The position numbers and the translations under genes were made by a program. A stretch of 64,000 bases of DNA from CAZWCE01 sp964632505. Lineage in GTDB: Bacteria; Planctomycetota; Planctomycetia; Pirellulales; Thermoguttaceae. The DNA is taken from positions 266,157 through 330,156 of the forward strand of contig CAZWCE010000002.1 in assembly GCA_964632505.1 (NCBI GenBank), written 5' to 3'. The notes beneath the pieces were generated by a model. That model was not told the DNA's origin. It saw only the letters and a program-made list of their open reading frames with translations, and searched no databases. This document shows positions 54,712 to 63,563 of this stretch, piece after piece. The stretch's first letter is position 1, and the number at the start of each line of letters is the position of its first letter.

Positions 54712-55260
54712 ATGCACGACCTGATTGGTGAGAAACACTTTTTTTCGAAAGGGATGCAGGAAATGGCTCCTAAAAATGTCGTATATCGGGCGGACGATGA
54801 CAACCGGCGTTCGATCATCGCTCTTCAGATGCATGACGGCGAACCATCGGCAGCGGTCGAGATCCGTCAGACCTACGCTCTCGGGCTGGTGACCCGCCTG
54901 AAACGCTTGGGCGTTTGCCCACAAATTTTGAGCGATGAATTCGCTGAAACCCCTCAGGCGGTTTGCCGTCTCGCGTGGCAAGCGGTCGTCGCCATCCAGC
55001 ACCGCGAACATCCTGACCTTGCGAGTAATGAATATGTCGTTTGTGACATTTTGCCGTCGTGGAGCGATCCGGCGATTTGCCCGCGAGGCGGCTGGACGGG
55101 GTGGCTCCCTCGGAAAAAGAGCGAATCGCCCAGCGAAGCGATTCGCCGACTCTTGTCCTACGCCAAGCGTGGCCTACCCGACGCGAAGCCGAGTGAACTG
55201 GCGGATCCCTTGTGGGATGATGCGTTTCCAAATGAACTTTCTCTTCCGGAGGAAATTTGA
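54712..55260 (+). CDS. Element protein of unknown function
   Basis: The longest product has 182 residues. With transcription predicted to start near 54700, an internal ATG at 54754 or 54763 is as likely a start; none has a good ribosome site. The sequence is globular and hydrophilic, with Trp-rich segments (GGWTGWLPRKK) and an acidic C-terminus. No family was recognised. It is the first gene of the structural operon and shares its promoter with the tape-measure and capsid genes, so a role in particle assembly or its control is possible. Confidence 0.55.
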   Translation: MHDLIGEKHFFSKGMQEMAPKNVVYRADDDNRRSIIALQMHDGEPSAAVEIRQTYALGLVTRLKRLGVCPQILSDEFAETPQAVCRLAWQAVVAIQHREHPDLASNEYVVCDILPSWSDPAICPRGGWTGWLPRKKSESPSEAIRRLLSYAKRGLPDAKPSELADPLWDDAFPNELSLPEEI

Positions 55261-55490
55261 GCGAAAAAATGAGCGAATCGCAATGTATATGTGAGCACTG
55301 CCGTTTTTTCTGTCAGTTTGAGGGCGTGTCAGGCGACGGTGACTGCCGTTGGCGACCGCCCCAAATGCATTGCGGCTCGAGTTTTTGGCCGCTCGTTAGG
55401 CCAAGCGATTGGTGCGGGCAATACGAGCCCGGAAAGGATTTCAAACCATGCCTGGAGCAAGTGACATCAAGGCCGGTGCGGCCTTCGTAG
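55257..55490 (+). CDS. Small cysteine-rich element protein
   Basis: The product has at most 77 residues. A TTG at 55257 overlaps the previous stop and has GGAGG 4 bases upstream; an ATG at 55269 is the alternative. CxxCRFF, then GDCRWRPPQ, WPLV and DWCGQYEPG, form a four-Cys pattern that suggests a small zinc-binding or disulphide-rich fold. Similar short CxxC/WCG proteins occur beside structural genes in phage-like regions, as far as I recall. The 3' part overlaps the start of the tape-measure-like gene by 43 bases. Confidence 0.55.
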   Translation: MSEKMSESQCICEHCRFFCQFEGVSGDGDCRWRPPQMHCGSSFWPLVRPSDWCGQYEPGKDFKPCLEQVTSRPVRPS

Positions 55491-57280
55491 AGCTTTATAC
55501 CAAGAATAACAAATTCGTTCGTGGGCTCGATGCGGCACAAGCACGCCTCCGGGCGTTCGGTGTCGGCGTACAGGCGATCGGGACCCGTATCATGGGTGTC
55601 GGCGGCGCTGCTTTAGCACCTATGCTGGCAGCGGCGGCGAAGTTCTCTTCGACCGGCGATCAGCTTCACAAGATGGCCGAACGTACAGGTATGAGCACCA
55701 ACGCCCTTTCCGAATTGGGATTCGCTGCCGAGCGATCCGGGGCGAGTCTCGAGGATGTCGGCGGTGGCGTCAAACAGATGCAGAACATGCTCGGTCGTGC
55801 TTCCCGTGGACTCTCGCGAGCGAAGTTCGGGCTTAATGAATTGGGCCTGTCTTATGAGCAACTTCAGAATCTCTCGCCGGAAGAACAGTTCATGACGATC
55901 GCCGAGGAGCTCTCGAAGGTCGAGGACGCATCCCGCAAGGCATATCTCGCACAGATCATGTTCGGCGGTTCGTCGCAAAAACTCTTGCCGCTTCTCAATT
56001 CCGGGGCCGAAGGCATCGCCGCGATGCGGAAGGAGGCACAGGAGTTGAGCCTTTCGGTCGATCCGAAAGACGCCGAAGCGGCAGCCGCGCTCGGCGATTC
56101 TTGGGGGCGGGTGAAAGACGCGCTCGAAGCTGTTCTTTTTAAGGTCGGAGCATCGGTCGCTCCGATGCTCACCGAAATGGGGGATCGAATCACTACTGTT
56201 GTGGCTACGATTTCCCGATGGATTTCCGAAAATCGCGAACTGATCGCCACCGCCGCCAAGATCGCGGCGGGTATCTTCGCCGCTGGTGCTGCCGTTACCG
56301 CGATCGGTGCGGCGACCGTCGGCGCTGGTGCGATTCTTGGATCGGTCTCTGCGATCATCGGCACTTTCGGATCGGTCGTGGGCATCGCCGGGACCGTCCT
56401 TGGTGCCCTGGTCTCGCCGATCGGACTGGTCACCTCGGCGCTGGCCGCCGGTGCCGGGGCGTGGCTCTATTTCAGTGGGAACGGCGCGAAGGCGATCGAC
56501 TTCCTCTTTGAGCGGTGGAAGGCGTTCTCCGAGGGTTTCATGCAGGTCTTCGGCGGGATCCGCGATGCCCTGGCGGCGGGCGATTTGGCCCTCGCCGGAA
56601 AAGTTGCGATGAAGGCGCTCGAGGTCGTCTGGCAGACGGGGCTCGATCAGGTGCTCGATCTCTGGTACGGATTTCGCAACAGCCTGCTGGACATCTGGAA
56701 CGGCATGCAACTGCTGATCGGCAAGGCGGTCTTCGGCCTGGTCGAGACGATCACCAGTGGGATTTCCAAACTCCTGGAGATGCTCCAAAACGTGGCGGGC
56801 CGCATTCCCGGCATCGGCGACAGCGTTGTCGCGGCGATTCAAAGGGCGCAGGACGCGACCGACTTCGGAACCGACGTATCCGGGATGGCGGGCCGAATGA
56901 TCGAGGACAATCTCGGCGGCAGGATCGGGGCTCGTAATCGGGCGGAGACGAATCGCCAGGCGGCGGCACGTAAGGAGATGGCCGCCCTTCGGGAAGAGCT
57001 TGCGGCACTCAGTCAGGAAGCATCAATCAAGGCGGAGATCGCACGTGCGGATAAACTCGAGCAGGAAGGCTTCGATCCGACGCTTCCCGATATGGGATCC
57101 GACATGGGTGGGGCGCAAGAGAAAATGAGTTCGATCGGCGCGTTCAGCGCCTTCAAGCTCCAGGGCATCGGCGGGAAGAATCTCGATCAGGAGCAGCTTG
57201 ATGAATTGCGTCAAGTCGTCAGTCTACTCGACGATCAAAACTCGGAAATCCGAAACAGCAATCTTACATTCGCGGGGTGA
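55448..57280 (+). CDS. Phage tail tape-measure-like protein
   Basis: With the ATG at 55448 (GGAAAGGA 8 bases upstream) the product has 610 residues. The N-terminal DIKAGAAFVELYTKNNKF and GLDAAQARLRAFGVGVQ match the opening of tape-measure proteins found in planctomycete phage-like regions. Helical repeats follow, then a long Ala/Gly-rich hydrophobic region (about 265-345) as in tape-measure proteins that cross the host membrane, and a charged helical C-terminus. It lies before the capsid gene, whereas in tailed phages capsid genes normally come first. The stop overlaps a possible GTG start of the next gene. A role other than tail ruler cannot be excluded. Confidence 0.7.
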   Translation: MPGASDIKAGAAFVELYTKNNKFVRGLDAAQARLRAFGVGVQAIGTRIMGVGGAALAPMLAAAAKFSSTGDQLHKMAERTGMSTNALSELGFAAERSGASLEDVGGGVKQMQNMLGRASRGLSRAKFGLNELGLSYEQLQNLSPEEQFMTIAEELSKVEDASRKAYLAQIMFGGSSQKLLPLLNSGAEGIAAMRKEAQELSLSVDPKDAEAAAALGDSWGRVKDALEAVLFKVGASVAPMLTEMGDRITTVVATISRWISENRELIATAAKIAAGIFAAGAAVTAIGAATVGAGAILGSVSAIIGTFGSVVGIAGTVLGALVSPIGLVTSALAAGAGAWLYFSGNGAKAIDFLFERWKAFSEGFMQVFGGIRDALAAGDLALAGKVAMKALEVVWQTGLDQVLDLWYGFRNSLLDIWNGMQLLIGKAVFGLVETITSGISKLLEMLQNVAGRIPGIGDSVVAAIQRAQDATDFGTDVSGMAGRMIEDNLGGRIGARNRAETNRQAAARKEMAALREELAALSQEASIKAEIARADKLEQEGFDPTLPDMGSDMGGAQEKMSSIGAFSAFKLQGIGGKNLDQEQLDELRQVVSLLDDQNSEIRNSNLTFAG

Positions 57281-57282
57281 TC

Positions 57283-59070
57283 ATGGAACGGCTGTACGAA
57301 ATTACACAAGCGGGCGGGACTGTTGACAAAAACATCCTACGGAACGTGAAAATCTTGGGGCCGAAGTCGAGAAATGGACGGGTGTACACCACCGGAGCGG
57401 TCGGCCAGGTGGCCGACCTGGCGGAAGGGGCGAAAGTGTATACCGACCACAGCAAAGGCCCCCGCCGCGTGGCCGACCTGGTAGGCCGAATCTCAAACGC
57501 GCGAGTTGAGGGGGGAGCCGTTCGTGGTGACCTTTCCTTGCTCAAAAGCCACCCGCTCCGGGATCGGATTTTGGAATTGGCTTCTGGTGGCCATGGGGTC
57601 GGCCTGTCGATTTCCGCCGAAGGCGAGGTGGACTACGGGCAAGACACCCCGGTGGTTCGCAGCATTCACGAACTCAGATCCGTCGATTTGGTGGCGGATC
57701 CCGCAACGGCTAAAAATCTTTACGAAGAGGAGAACATTATGGCAAAAGATACAGATGTACAGAAGATTCGCGAAGAGGAACTCGCGGAGCAGAAGCGAAT
57801 TTCCGAAATCCGCAAAATCGCACGCAAACGCGAAAAGCTGATGGCTAAGGCGATCGAAGAAGGGTGGACTCCCGATGAGACGAAACTCCAGGTGATGTTC
57901 AAAAAGGTCGAGGAGTTTGAGGAGAACAGCGTCACGCCTCCGGCGATGCACGTTCCGGGGCGAGCCGCCGGATCGTCGCAAGAGCTCCACGAGGCGAGGC
58001 TGCTCCACTACATGGGGCGATCGGAACTGGTCGAGGAGCATTTCGGCGAGCAGGTCGCCGAAGCGGCGGAGAAGCGACCGTTTCGCGGATGGACGCCGTT
58101 CGCTCAAGAGATTCTGGCGGAGGGTGCCATCGGTCAAGCCGAGCTTACCGGCATGAGCCCTTCGCGGATTTTCGAGGAAGCGGTTTCGACCCGATCGTTT
58201 TCCAACATTGTTTCAAACGTCGCTAATAAAACGGCTCTGGCTGGATACCGCATGAGCGCTTCGGCGGCTCGCAAAATCAGCAAGCCGCTCACCGCGAACG
58301 ATTTTAAGCAGCACACCGGCGTTCGGCTGACCGGCGATTTCGTGGCTGAAAAAGTCGGCACCGATGGCGAGGTTCACCACGGGAACCTTAGTGATGATGC
58401 GTACACATATCAGGTGGACACCTACGCGAAAATTGTCGGGATCGATCGGCGAGATTGGGTCAACGATGATGCAAACGTCCTCAGTGACGTAATGATGAAC
58501 CTTGGTCGAGGCGCGGCCCTTCGGGAAGAAACGGTCTTCTGGCAGATGGTGCTCGGGAATTCTGGGAGCTTCTTCGGAACCGGAAATTCCAATTACATCT
58601 CCGGTTCCGAAACCTCGCTCGCGCATGACTCGCTTGCGCTGGCGGAAAAGACGCTGCTCAAGCAAACCGACGAAAATGGAAATTCGATCGATATTCCCGG
58701 AAAATACCTGGTCGTTCCTCCAGAGCTTTCCGCCAAAGCGCGGAGCTACTACAACTCCGATTCGATCATCGCTGATTCGGTTGCGGAAGTTGGTGGAAAT
58801 CCGTTTCACAAACAATTCGAGCCGGTCGTGGTGCCGAGCCTTTCGAACGATTCCTATTCCGGCTACAGCACGACCGCCTGGTATCTGCTGGCGGACCCGG
58901 GGAACGTCCCGTGTTTCGGGATCGCGTACTTGGGCGGCCGACGCGGTCCGGAGGTGCGGCGTGTCGATCCGCCGGCGGATCGTCTGGCTCTCATGTGGCG
59001 ATGCCTGCACGACTTTGGCGTCTGCCAGATCGATCATCGTGGCGGCGTCATGAGCAAAGGCGCTGCGTAA
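57283..59070 (+). CDS. Prohead protease / major capsid protein fusion
   Basis: From the ATG at 57283 the product has 595 residues; a GTG at 57277 overlapping the previous stop is possible. Residues 1-150 resemble an HK97-type prohead protease, with candidate catalytic H56 (YTDHSKG) and S109 (GLSIS) and the closing RSVDLVADPAT. A charged coiled-coil linker (about 155-215) resembles a scaffold or delta domain. The capsid part (about 225-595) resembles the Mu-gpT/HK97-like major head protein group and ends GPEVRRVDPP and HDFGVCQIDHRGG. An internal ATG at 57739 with a strong ribosome site could give capsid alone. Confidence 0.8.
   Translation: MERLYEITQAGGTVDKNILRNVKILGPKSRNGRVYTTGAVGQVADLAEGAKVYTDHSKGPRRVADLVGRISNARVEGGAVRGDLSLLKSHPLRDRILELASGGHGVGLSISAEGEVDYGQDTPVVRSIHELRSVDLVADPATAKNLYEEENIMAKDTDVQKIREEELAEQKRISEIRKIARKREKLMAKAIEEGWTPDETKLQVMFKKVEEFEENSVTPPAMHVPGRAAGSSQELHEARLLHYMGRSELVEEHFGEQVAEAAEKRPFRGWTPFAQEILAEGAIGQAELTGMSPSRIFEEAVSTRSFSNIVSNVANKTALAGYRMSASAARKISKPLTANDFKQHTGVRLTGDFVAEKVGTDGEVHHGNLSDDAYTYQVDTYAKIVGIDRRDWVNDDANVLSDVMMNLGRGAALREETVFWQMVLGNSGSFFGTGNSNYISGSETSLAHDSLALAEKTLLKQTDENGNSIDIPGKYLVVPPELSAKARSYYNSDSIIADSVAEVGGNPFHKQFEPVVVPSLSNDSYSGYSTTAWYLLADPGNVPCFGIAYLGGRRGPEVRRVDPPADRLALMWRCLHDFGVCQIDHRGGVMSKGAA
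57739..59070 (+). CDS. Nested in-frame start: major capsid protein without protease
   Basis: The internal ATG (codon 153 of the fusion) is preceded by GAGGAG with 6 bases spacing, the best ribosome site in the element. It lies exactly at the protease/scaffold boundary and would give a 443-residue product. This would set a low ratio of fusion to capsid, like the nested scaffold and protease genes of lambda-type phages. It is a reading of the sequence, not proof of expression. Confidence 0.5.
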   Translation: MAKDTDVQKIREEELAEQKRISEIRKIARKREKLMAKAIEEGWTPDETKLQVMFKKVEEFEENSVTPPAMHVPGRAAGSSQELHEARLLHYMGRSELVEEHFGEQVAEAAEKRPFRGWTPFAQEILAEGAIGQAELTGMSPSRIFEEAVSTRSFSNIVSNVANKTALAGYRMSASAARKISKPLTANDFKQHTGVRLTGDFVAEKVGTDGEVHHGNLSDDAYTYQVDTYAKIVGIDRRDWVNDDANVLSDVMMNLGRGAALREETVFWQMVLGNSGSFFGTGNSNYISGSETSLAHDSLALAEKTLLKQTDENGNSIDIPGKYLVVPPELSAKARSYYNSDSIIADSVAEVGGNPFHKQFEPVVVPSLSNDSYSGYSTTAWYLLADPGNVPCFGIAYLGGRRGPEVRRVDPPADRLALMWRCLHDFGVCQIDHRGGVMSKGAA

Positions 59071-59089
59071 TCTTGAATCTCCTTCGTTT

Positions 59090-59162
59090 CCGAGAGGGTC
59101 ACCCATCCCTCTCGGGAGCCCCTGGCTGGGGGCGGGTCCTCCTTCCCCGCCCTCGGCTTTTT
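59090..59162 (+). terminator. Terminator region after the capsid gene
   Basis: A perfect 9-bp stem (CCGAGAGGG 59090-59098 / CCCTCTCGG 59107-59115) is followed by a second GC-rich hairpin (GGGCGGG/CCCGCCC, 59121-59155) that leads into CTTTTT. Together they should end the structural operon. Confidence 0.65.
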
Positions 59163-59189
59163 CCAAACTCCAAACCCAGGTTTTTTTTC

Positions 59190-59936
59190 ATGACGGAATC
59201 GATTGCTGTACAAAAAGTTATCGCCGACCTTGAGATCCAAGCTCGGGAGGCGGTCGACGAGGAGGTGGTCGTCTCGTACTCGCTCGCGTACCAGCGCGGC
59301 GAGTCGATGCCGCCGATCATCGTCTTTGTCGATCCCCAAAACCGCGTCTGGCTGGCCGACGGGTTCCATCGCCTCGAGGCGGCCAAGATCGCGGGGCTTC
59401 AATCCATCGAGGCGGACATCCGCGAGGGCGATCGCCAGGCGGCCGCATGGGCGGCACTGGGAGCAAACCTGACGCATGGAAAGCGACTCTCACCGGGCGA
59501 CCGGCGGAAGCAAGTCCTCTTGGCCCTGCGACATCCCATGAGCGGCGAGTACTCATCGCAAAAGTTGGCCGACTACCTCGGGGTCTCAAAATCGACGGTT
59601 CAGCATCGACGCCAAGAATTCGAGGCGGCGGGATTGATCGAGCCGAGAACCCAGCTTGTTGGGAAGAATGGCAAGACCTATGACCGATCGCGGTATCCGG
59701 GTCGGCCACCGGAAAGAAAAGAGCCTTTACAAAAGGCGGAGGACCCGGCAACATGTAAGCGTGAACACTCCACGTCACTGGGACGCTACCACCGGAAGGC
59801 GGGGAGGATCACAATTCACCTAGACCCCGAGAATCACGCGGAAGGCGTTTGCGACATCCGGCACCTGATGGGACGCGAGTACGTGCTTCGATTCGCCCGG
59901 ACGGCGATCGAGATGCACCGATCCGGAGATCTTTGA
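59190..59936 (+). CDS. ParB-like protein with HTH
   Basis: With the ATG at 59190 the product has 248 residues. The ParB/Srx-type N-terminal domain is visible: PPIIVFVDPQ, WLADGFHRLEAA with the GxHR-like box (58-61), and AAWAALGANLTHG. An HTH follows (YSSQKLADYLGVSKSTVQHRRQ, about 121-142). The C-terminal part is basic then acidic. Family members bind specific DNA sites for segregation or act as nucleases or regulators. No ParA ATPase is present, so plasmid-type partition is unlikely unless the host supplies it. Possible binding sites are the repeats at the element ends. Confidence 0.75.
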   Translation: MTESIAVQKVIADLEIQAREAVDEEVVVSYSLAYQRGESMPPIIVFVDPQNRVWLADGFHRLEAAKIAGLQSIEADIREGDRQAAAWAALGANLTHGKRLSPGDRRKQVLLALRHPMSGEYSSQKLADYLGVSKSTVQHRRQEFEAAGLIEPRTQLVGKNGKTYDRSRYPGRPPERKEPLQKAEDPATCKREHSTSLGRYHRKAGRITIHLDPENHAEGVCDIRHLMGREYVLRFARTAIEMHRSGDL

Positions 59937-59981
59937 AGACAGGATATTTTTTTTCGAAACCTTAGCAAAGGAAGTAAGACT

Positions 59982-60191
59982 ATGGAAAACAGCACGAACG
60001 AGCAATTGTTACTCGACCGACCGGCGGCGGCGAAGCTACTGGGAATCTCGGTTGGGACGCTGATCAACATGGAGGGTGACGGTCGGATCACGCCGATTCG
60101 CATTGGGAAGAGGGGGCGGCGGTACTCCGTGGAGTACCTTCGCGAATGGATCCGGCAGGAACTTCGTGGAGCAGGAGACTTTCGGCTATGA
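59982..60191 (+). CDS. Excisionase-like small HTH protein
   Basis: The product has 69 residues with AAAGGAAG before the ATG. LLDRPAAAKLLGISVGTLINMEGDG and a wing RIGKRGRRYSVEYLREWI form the MerR/AlpA/Xis-type winged helix. Such proteins bend DNA during excision or regulate replication genes, as AlpA does in P4-like satellites. It lies directly upstream of the replication gene; an imperfect hairpin (AAAGAGCCGG/CCGACTCTTT, about 60202-60234) between them could attenuate read-through. Confidence 0.8.
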   Translation: MENSTNEQLLLDRPAAAKLLGISVGTLINMEGDGRITPIRIGKRGRRYSVEYLREWIRQELRGAGDFRL

Positions 60192-60302
60192 TGACGACAC
60201 AAAAAAAAGAGCCGGCGCGTAAACACCGACTCTTTCGCGTTACCCGAGGCCGCCAAGGGGCGAGCCTCACACTACAGGAATTGCACATAAGGATATTGTA
60301 TC

Positions 60303-62243
60303 ATGATCGCAAATTCAGCACAAGATATTTTTCTGAAATCCGCCCTTCGGCTTGCCGAACTCGGATACCCTATTCTTCCACTCAAAAAAGGCGGCAAGCG
60401 ACCACTCACCGAACATGGGTCCCACGACGCGACGACCGACCTGAAGCAAATCGAATCTTGGTGGCGAAAGTGGCCGGAGGCAAACATCGGGTTGGCCACC
60501 GGGGTGGGGTCCGGGGTGATGGCCGTCGACGTCGATCCATCAAGGGGAGGAACGGAATCTCTCGCCGAATTGGAATCGGCACACGGCAAAATCAAAACAC
60601 TCGAAGTCCGCACCGGAGGCGGTGGCCGACACCTCTATTTCCATCACGTCGACGGCATCGGGAACCGAACGGATTTTTTACCCGGGCTTGACGTTCGAGG
60701 CGAAGGCGGCTACGTGGTCGCGCCTCCGTCGATTCACGAAAGTGGCAGAACTTATGATTGGCGGGACGAACGCCGAATCGCCGGAGCACCGATGTGGCTG
60801 CTCGATGCGATCCGGAAGCCGGAACCGATGATTCCCTCGGCCCCGCCGGTTTCGCTCGATGATAAACTCGAACGCCGAGCACTGGCCTACATCGAATCGA
60901 CGCCTCCGGCCGTATCCGGCAATGGTGGACATAGCACCACCTTCCAGTTGGCCACCGCCTTGGTTCATGGATTCCGACTCTCCGACGAGGTGGCCTACTC
61001 CCTGATGGCGAATCACTTCAACCCGCGATGCGAGCCACCCTGGAGCGAAAAGGAACTGCGTCACAAGATCGACTCCGCACGAGAGAATCCGCCGAGCAAA
61101 CCCTCGGGCTGGCTGCTTGAGGAGGAGATCCACGTTCCGGAATCGTCGTCGGATATTTCCGGGCTGGAATCCCGGAATGGTTCATGCATCCGCAAAAAAA
61201 CATCGCCGGTTCTCAAACCCGCAAGTGCCTACGAGCGACGCCGGGTCAACTGGCTCTGGCATCAAAAGCTGGCACTCGGTCGCCTCAACCTCCTGGTGGG
61301 AATGCCTGGCGTCGGGAAATCGTTTGTGACTTGCGACCTAGCGGCCCGTGTCAGCACAGGCACACCATGGCCGGACGGTGCGCCATGCGAACGCGGGTCC
61401 GTCATCATGTGTTCTGCTGAAGACGATCCACACGACACGATCCGGCCGCGGCTGGAGGACCATCGAGCCGACCTCGATCGGGTCCACCTGCTTTCCGCGG
61501 TTGAATTTTTTGAAAAGGAAACCCGCAAGGAGCGATCCTTCACACTCGAAGATTTACCGATTCTCGAAGAGGCGATCGACCAAACGCCGGATTGCCGACT
61601 GGTCATCGTTGATCCCGTCGGAAGCTACCTCGGTAGACGAACCGACTCGAACCGTGATAACGAGGTCCGATCGGTCCTGGCACCTGTCGCTGCCCTAGCC
61701 CGACAGCGAAACCTAGCGGTCCTGGTCATCGCTCACCGAAGGAAAGGCGGGGCGGTCGAGTTTGCCGATGACCTGGCGATCGGCTCCCGGGCATTCACTG
61801 GCATTTGCCGTGTCGTCTGGCACTTGATGCGTGACAATGAGGACAAGCGGCGGCGTTTGCTCCTGCCGGGTAAAACCAACCTCGGGCCGGAGGAAGGCGG
61901 CTTCGCGCTCACCATCGAGGGCGACGAGCACGAAGCAAGGGCATGCTGGGAACGCGACCCGGTGGCGATGAGCGCTGATGATCATCTGGCGGAATCCCAG
62001 AAACGTGGACCGAAGCCGAACAAGATGGGTGATGCGACCGATTTTCTCCTCTCCTACCTGGCCGACGGGCCGAAGCTACGGAATGATGTTTACGACGCAT
62101 CGGAAGAGCGGGGCATCACCGCCCGCACACTGGAACGCGCTTCAACAAGTATAGGCGTCGAAAAACAGCGAACCAAAGCGAAGGGCCCATACATTTGGTC
62201 CCTCGCGGAACCGAATACCGATTTATCACCCGAAGGCTTCTGA
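60303..62243 (+). CDS. Bifunctional primase-polymerase with RecA-like ATPase
   Basis: The product has 646 residues. The N-terminal prim-pol domain (1-170) shows AVDVDP with D75 and D77, GGGGRHLYF with H110 and RGEGGYVVAPPS. A small helical primase C-terminal-like region (about 185-265) links to an AAA_25/RepA-like helicase domain with Walker A GMPGVGKS (330-337), AEDDP and the Walker B-like LVIVDPVGSYLG. The C-terminus contains a probable winged helix. It should prime and unwind DNA for replication of the element. Proteins of this layout are common in phage satellites and integrative elements. Confidence 0.9.
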   Translation: MIANSAQDIFLKSALRLAELGYPILPLKKGGKRPLTEHGSHDATTDLKQIESWWRKWPEANIGLATGVGSGVMAVDVDPSRGGTESLAELESAHGKIKTLEVRTGGGGRHLYFHHVDGIGNRTDFLPGLDVRGEGGYVVAPPSIHESGRTYDWRDERRIAGAPMWLLDAIRKPEPMIPSAPPVSLDDKLERRALAYIESTPPAVSGNGGHSTTFQLATALVHGFRLSDEVAYSLMANHFNPRCEPPWSEKELRHKIDSARENPPSKPSGWLLEEEIHVPESSSDISGLESRNGSCIRKKTSPVLKPASAYERRRVNWLWHQKLALGRLNLLVGMPGVGKSFVTCDLAARVSTGTPWPDGAPCERGSVIMCSAEDDPHDTIRPRLEDHRADLDRVHLLSAVEFFEKETRKERSFTLEDLPILEEAIDQTPDCRLVIVDPVGSYLGRRTDSNRDNEVRSVLAPVAALARQRNLAVLVIAHRRKGGAVEFADDLAIGSRAFTGICRVVWHLMRDNEDKRRRLLLPGKTNLGPEEGGFALTIEGDEHEARACWERDPVAMSADDHLAESQKRGPKPNKMGDATDFLLSYLADGPKLRNDVYDASEERGITARTLERASTSIGVEKQRTKAKGPYIWSLAEPNTDLSPEGF

Positions 62244-62373
62244 AAACAACGCCACAGATTGGCCCCTCTTGCGTTTGCCAAGTCTCTCTTGATTCTATCG
62301 TCGTGATGGCCGATAATCCCGTCACGCGGCGAATCTCGCGTTCTCGGGACATTTACCACGGAAGGGGTGTTTC

Positions 62374-63546
62374 ATGGCTTCTCTTAGCCGGGTGAAAGGT
62401 GGAAAGTGGATCGTTCAGTACGTCGATCCCTCACAAAAACGCCGGACGATCAGCCTCGGCAAAATGGATCGACGCACGGCGGACCACGCACTACTGATGA
62501 TCGATCGGCTGATCGCTTCGCACGTCTCCGGGCTGCCTCTCGATCAGAGAACCGCCGCATGGGCCGCTGAAGTGAAAGATCCGCTGGCCGGTCGGCTCGC
62601 CAGTCTCGGCCTCTTGGAGAAAGTTGCGACCGTCACGCTCGAGGTGTTCCTCAGTGACATCCGCCAAATGAATTCTCACCTTCGCCCGAACACCCTCAAG
62701 AACTACGATTCCACCATCAAAAAACTTGTAGAGTTTTTCGGGGGCGACCGATTGATGAAGGCGATCACGCCGGGGGACTGCGACCGGTGGAAGGCATGGA
62801 TGGAACGGGAAAGAAAACTTGCACCAGCGACGGTCAGCCGGGACCTGAAGCGGGCGAAGCAGTTTTTTCGTTCGGCCATGCGGGATAGGCTGATCGATGA
62901 AAATCCGATGGCGGACATGAAGGCATCCGCACAAGTGAATCCGGAACGGTTTCACTACATTTCAAACGAGGATATCAATCGAGTCCTCGAGGAATGTCCC
63001 AACACGGAATGGAAGCTTCTGGTGGCTCTCTGCCGGTTCGGCGGGCTGCGGTGCCCCACGGAAATCGTTCCGATGACCTGGGATGACATCCTTTGGGACA
63101 AGGACCTTTTTATCGTCCAGTGCGTCAAGAACCAGCGGCACGGCCGCAAGACTCGTCATGTGCCGATCTTCCCGGAAATTCGGCCGTACCTGGAAAATGC
63201 GTTCGAGGAGGCGGAGGAGGGGAGTGTCCGTGTCTTCACCGAAATCGACGCCGCCAATCAGAATCGGCGAACGCGATTCCATAAGATCATTCTTCGAGCC
63301 GGCATTGAACCCTGGCCGAGGATTTTTCACAATTTGAGAGCGTCTCTCCTGACTGACGTCGCGACCAAATTCCCGCCCCACCTGATCAAGGAATTCTTCG
63401 ACGCCTCCCCCGAGGTCGCCATGCGGCACTATCAACAAATCTTGCCGAGTCACGTCACAACAGCGGCATCGAGAGGGATTTCACTTGGTTTTTCCGAGGT
63501 CCCCCAAGAGACAAGGGAAACCTGGCGGACCAACGCGAAACCCTGA
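62374..63546 (+). CDS. Tyrosine recombinase (integrase)
   Basis: The product has 390 residues, with GGAAGGGG 6 bases before the ATG. An N-terminal arm-type domain, a core-binding SAM-like domain (about 88-175) and the catalytic domain follow. Catalytic residues in view are R226 (GLRCPTE), H319 and R322 (HNLR) and Y353 (MRHYQQ). The usual LGH histidine before the tyrosine is replaced by FFDAS. It lies next to the attR/tRNA-Glu junction and should recombine the 23-bp site. Inside the 3' flank lie further dodecamers, possible arm sites. Confidence 0.93.
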   Translation: MASLSRVKGGKWIVQYVDPSQKRRTISLGKMDRRTADHALLMIDRLIASHVSGLPLDQRTAAWAAEVKDPLAGRLASLGLLEKVATVTLEVFLSDIRQMNSHLRPNTLKNYDSTIKKLVEFFGGDRLMKAITPGDCDRWKAWMERERKLAPATVSRDLKRAKQFFRSAMRDRLIDENPMADMKASAQVNPERFHYISNEDINRVLEECPNTEWKLLVALCRFGGLRCPTEIVPMTWDDILWDKDLFIVQCVKNQRHGRKTRHVPIFPEIRPYLENAFEEAEEGSVRVFTEIDAANQNRRTRFHKIILRAGIEPWPRIFHNLRASLLTDVATKFPPHLIKEFFDASPEVAMRHYQQILPSHVTTAASRGISLGFSEVPQETRETWRTNAKP

Positions 63547-63563
63547 AAAACATAGGGTCAAAG

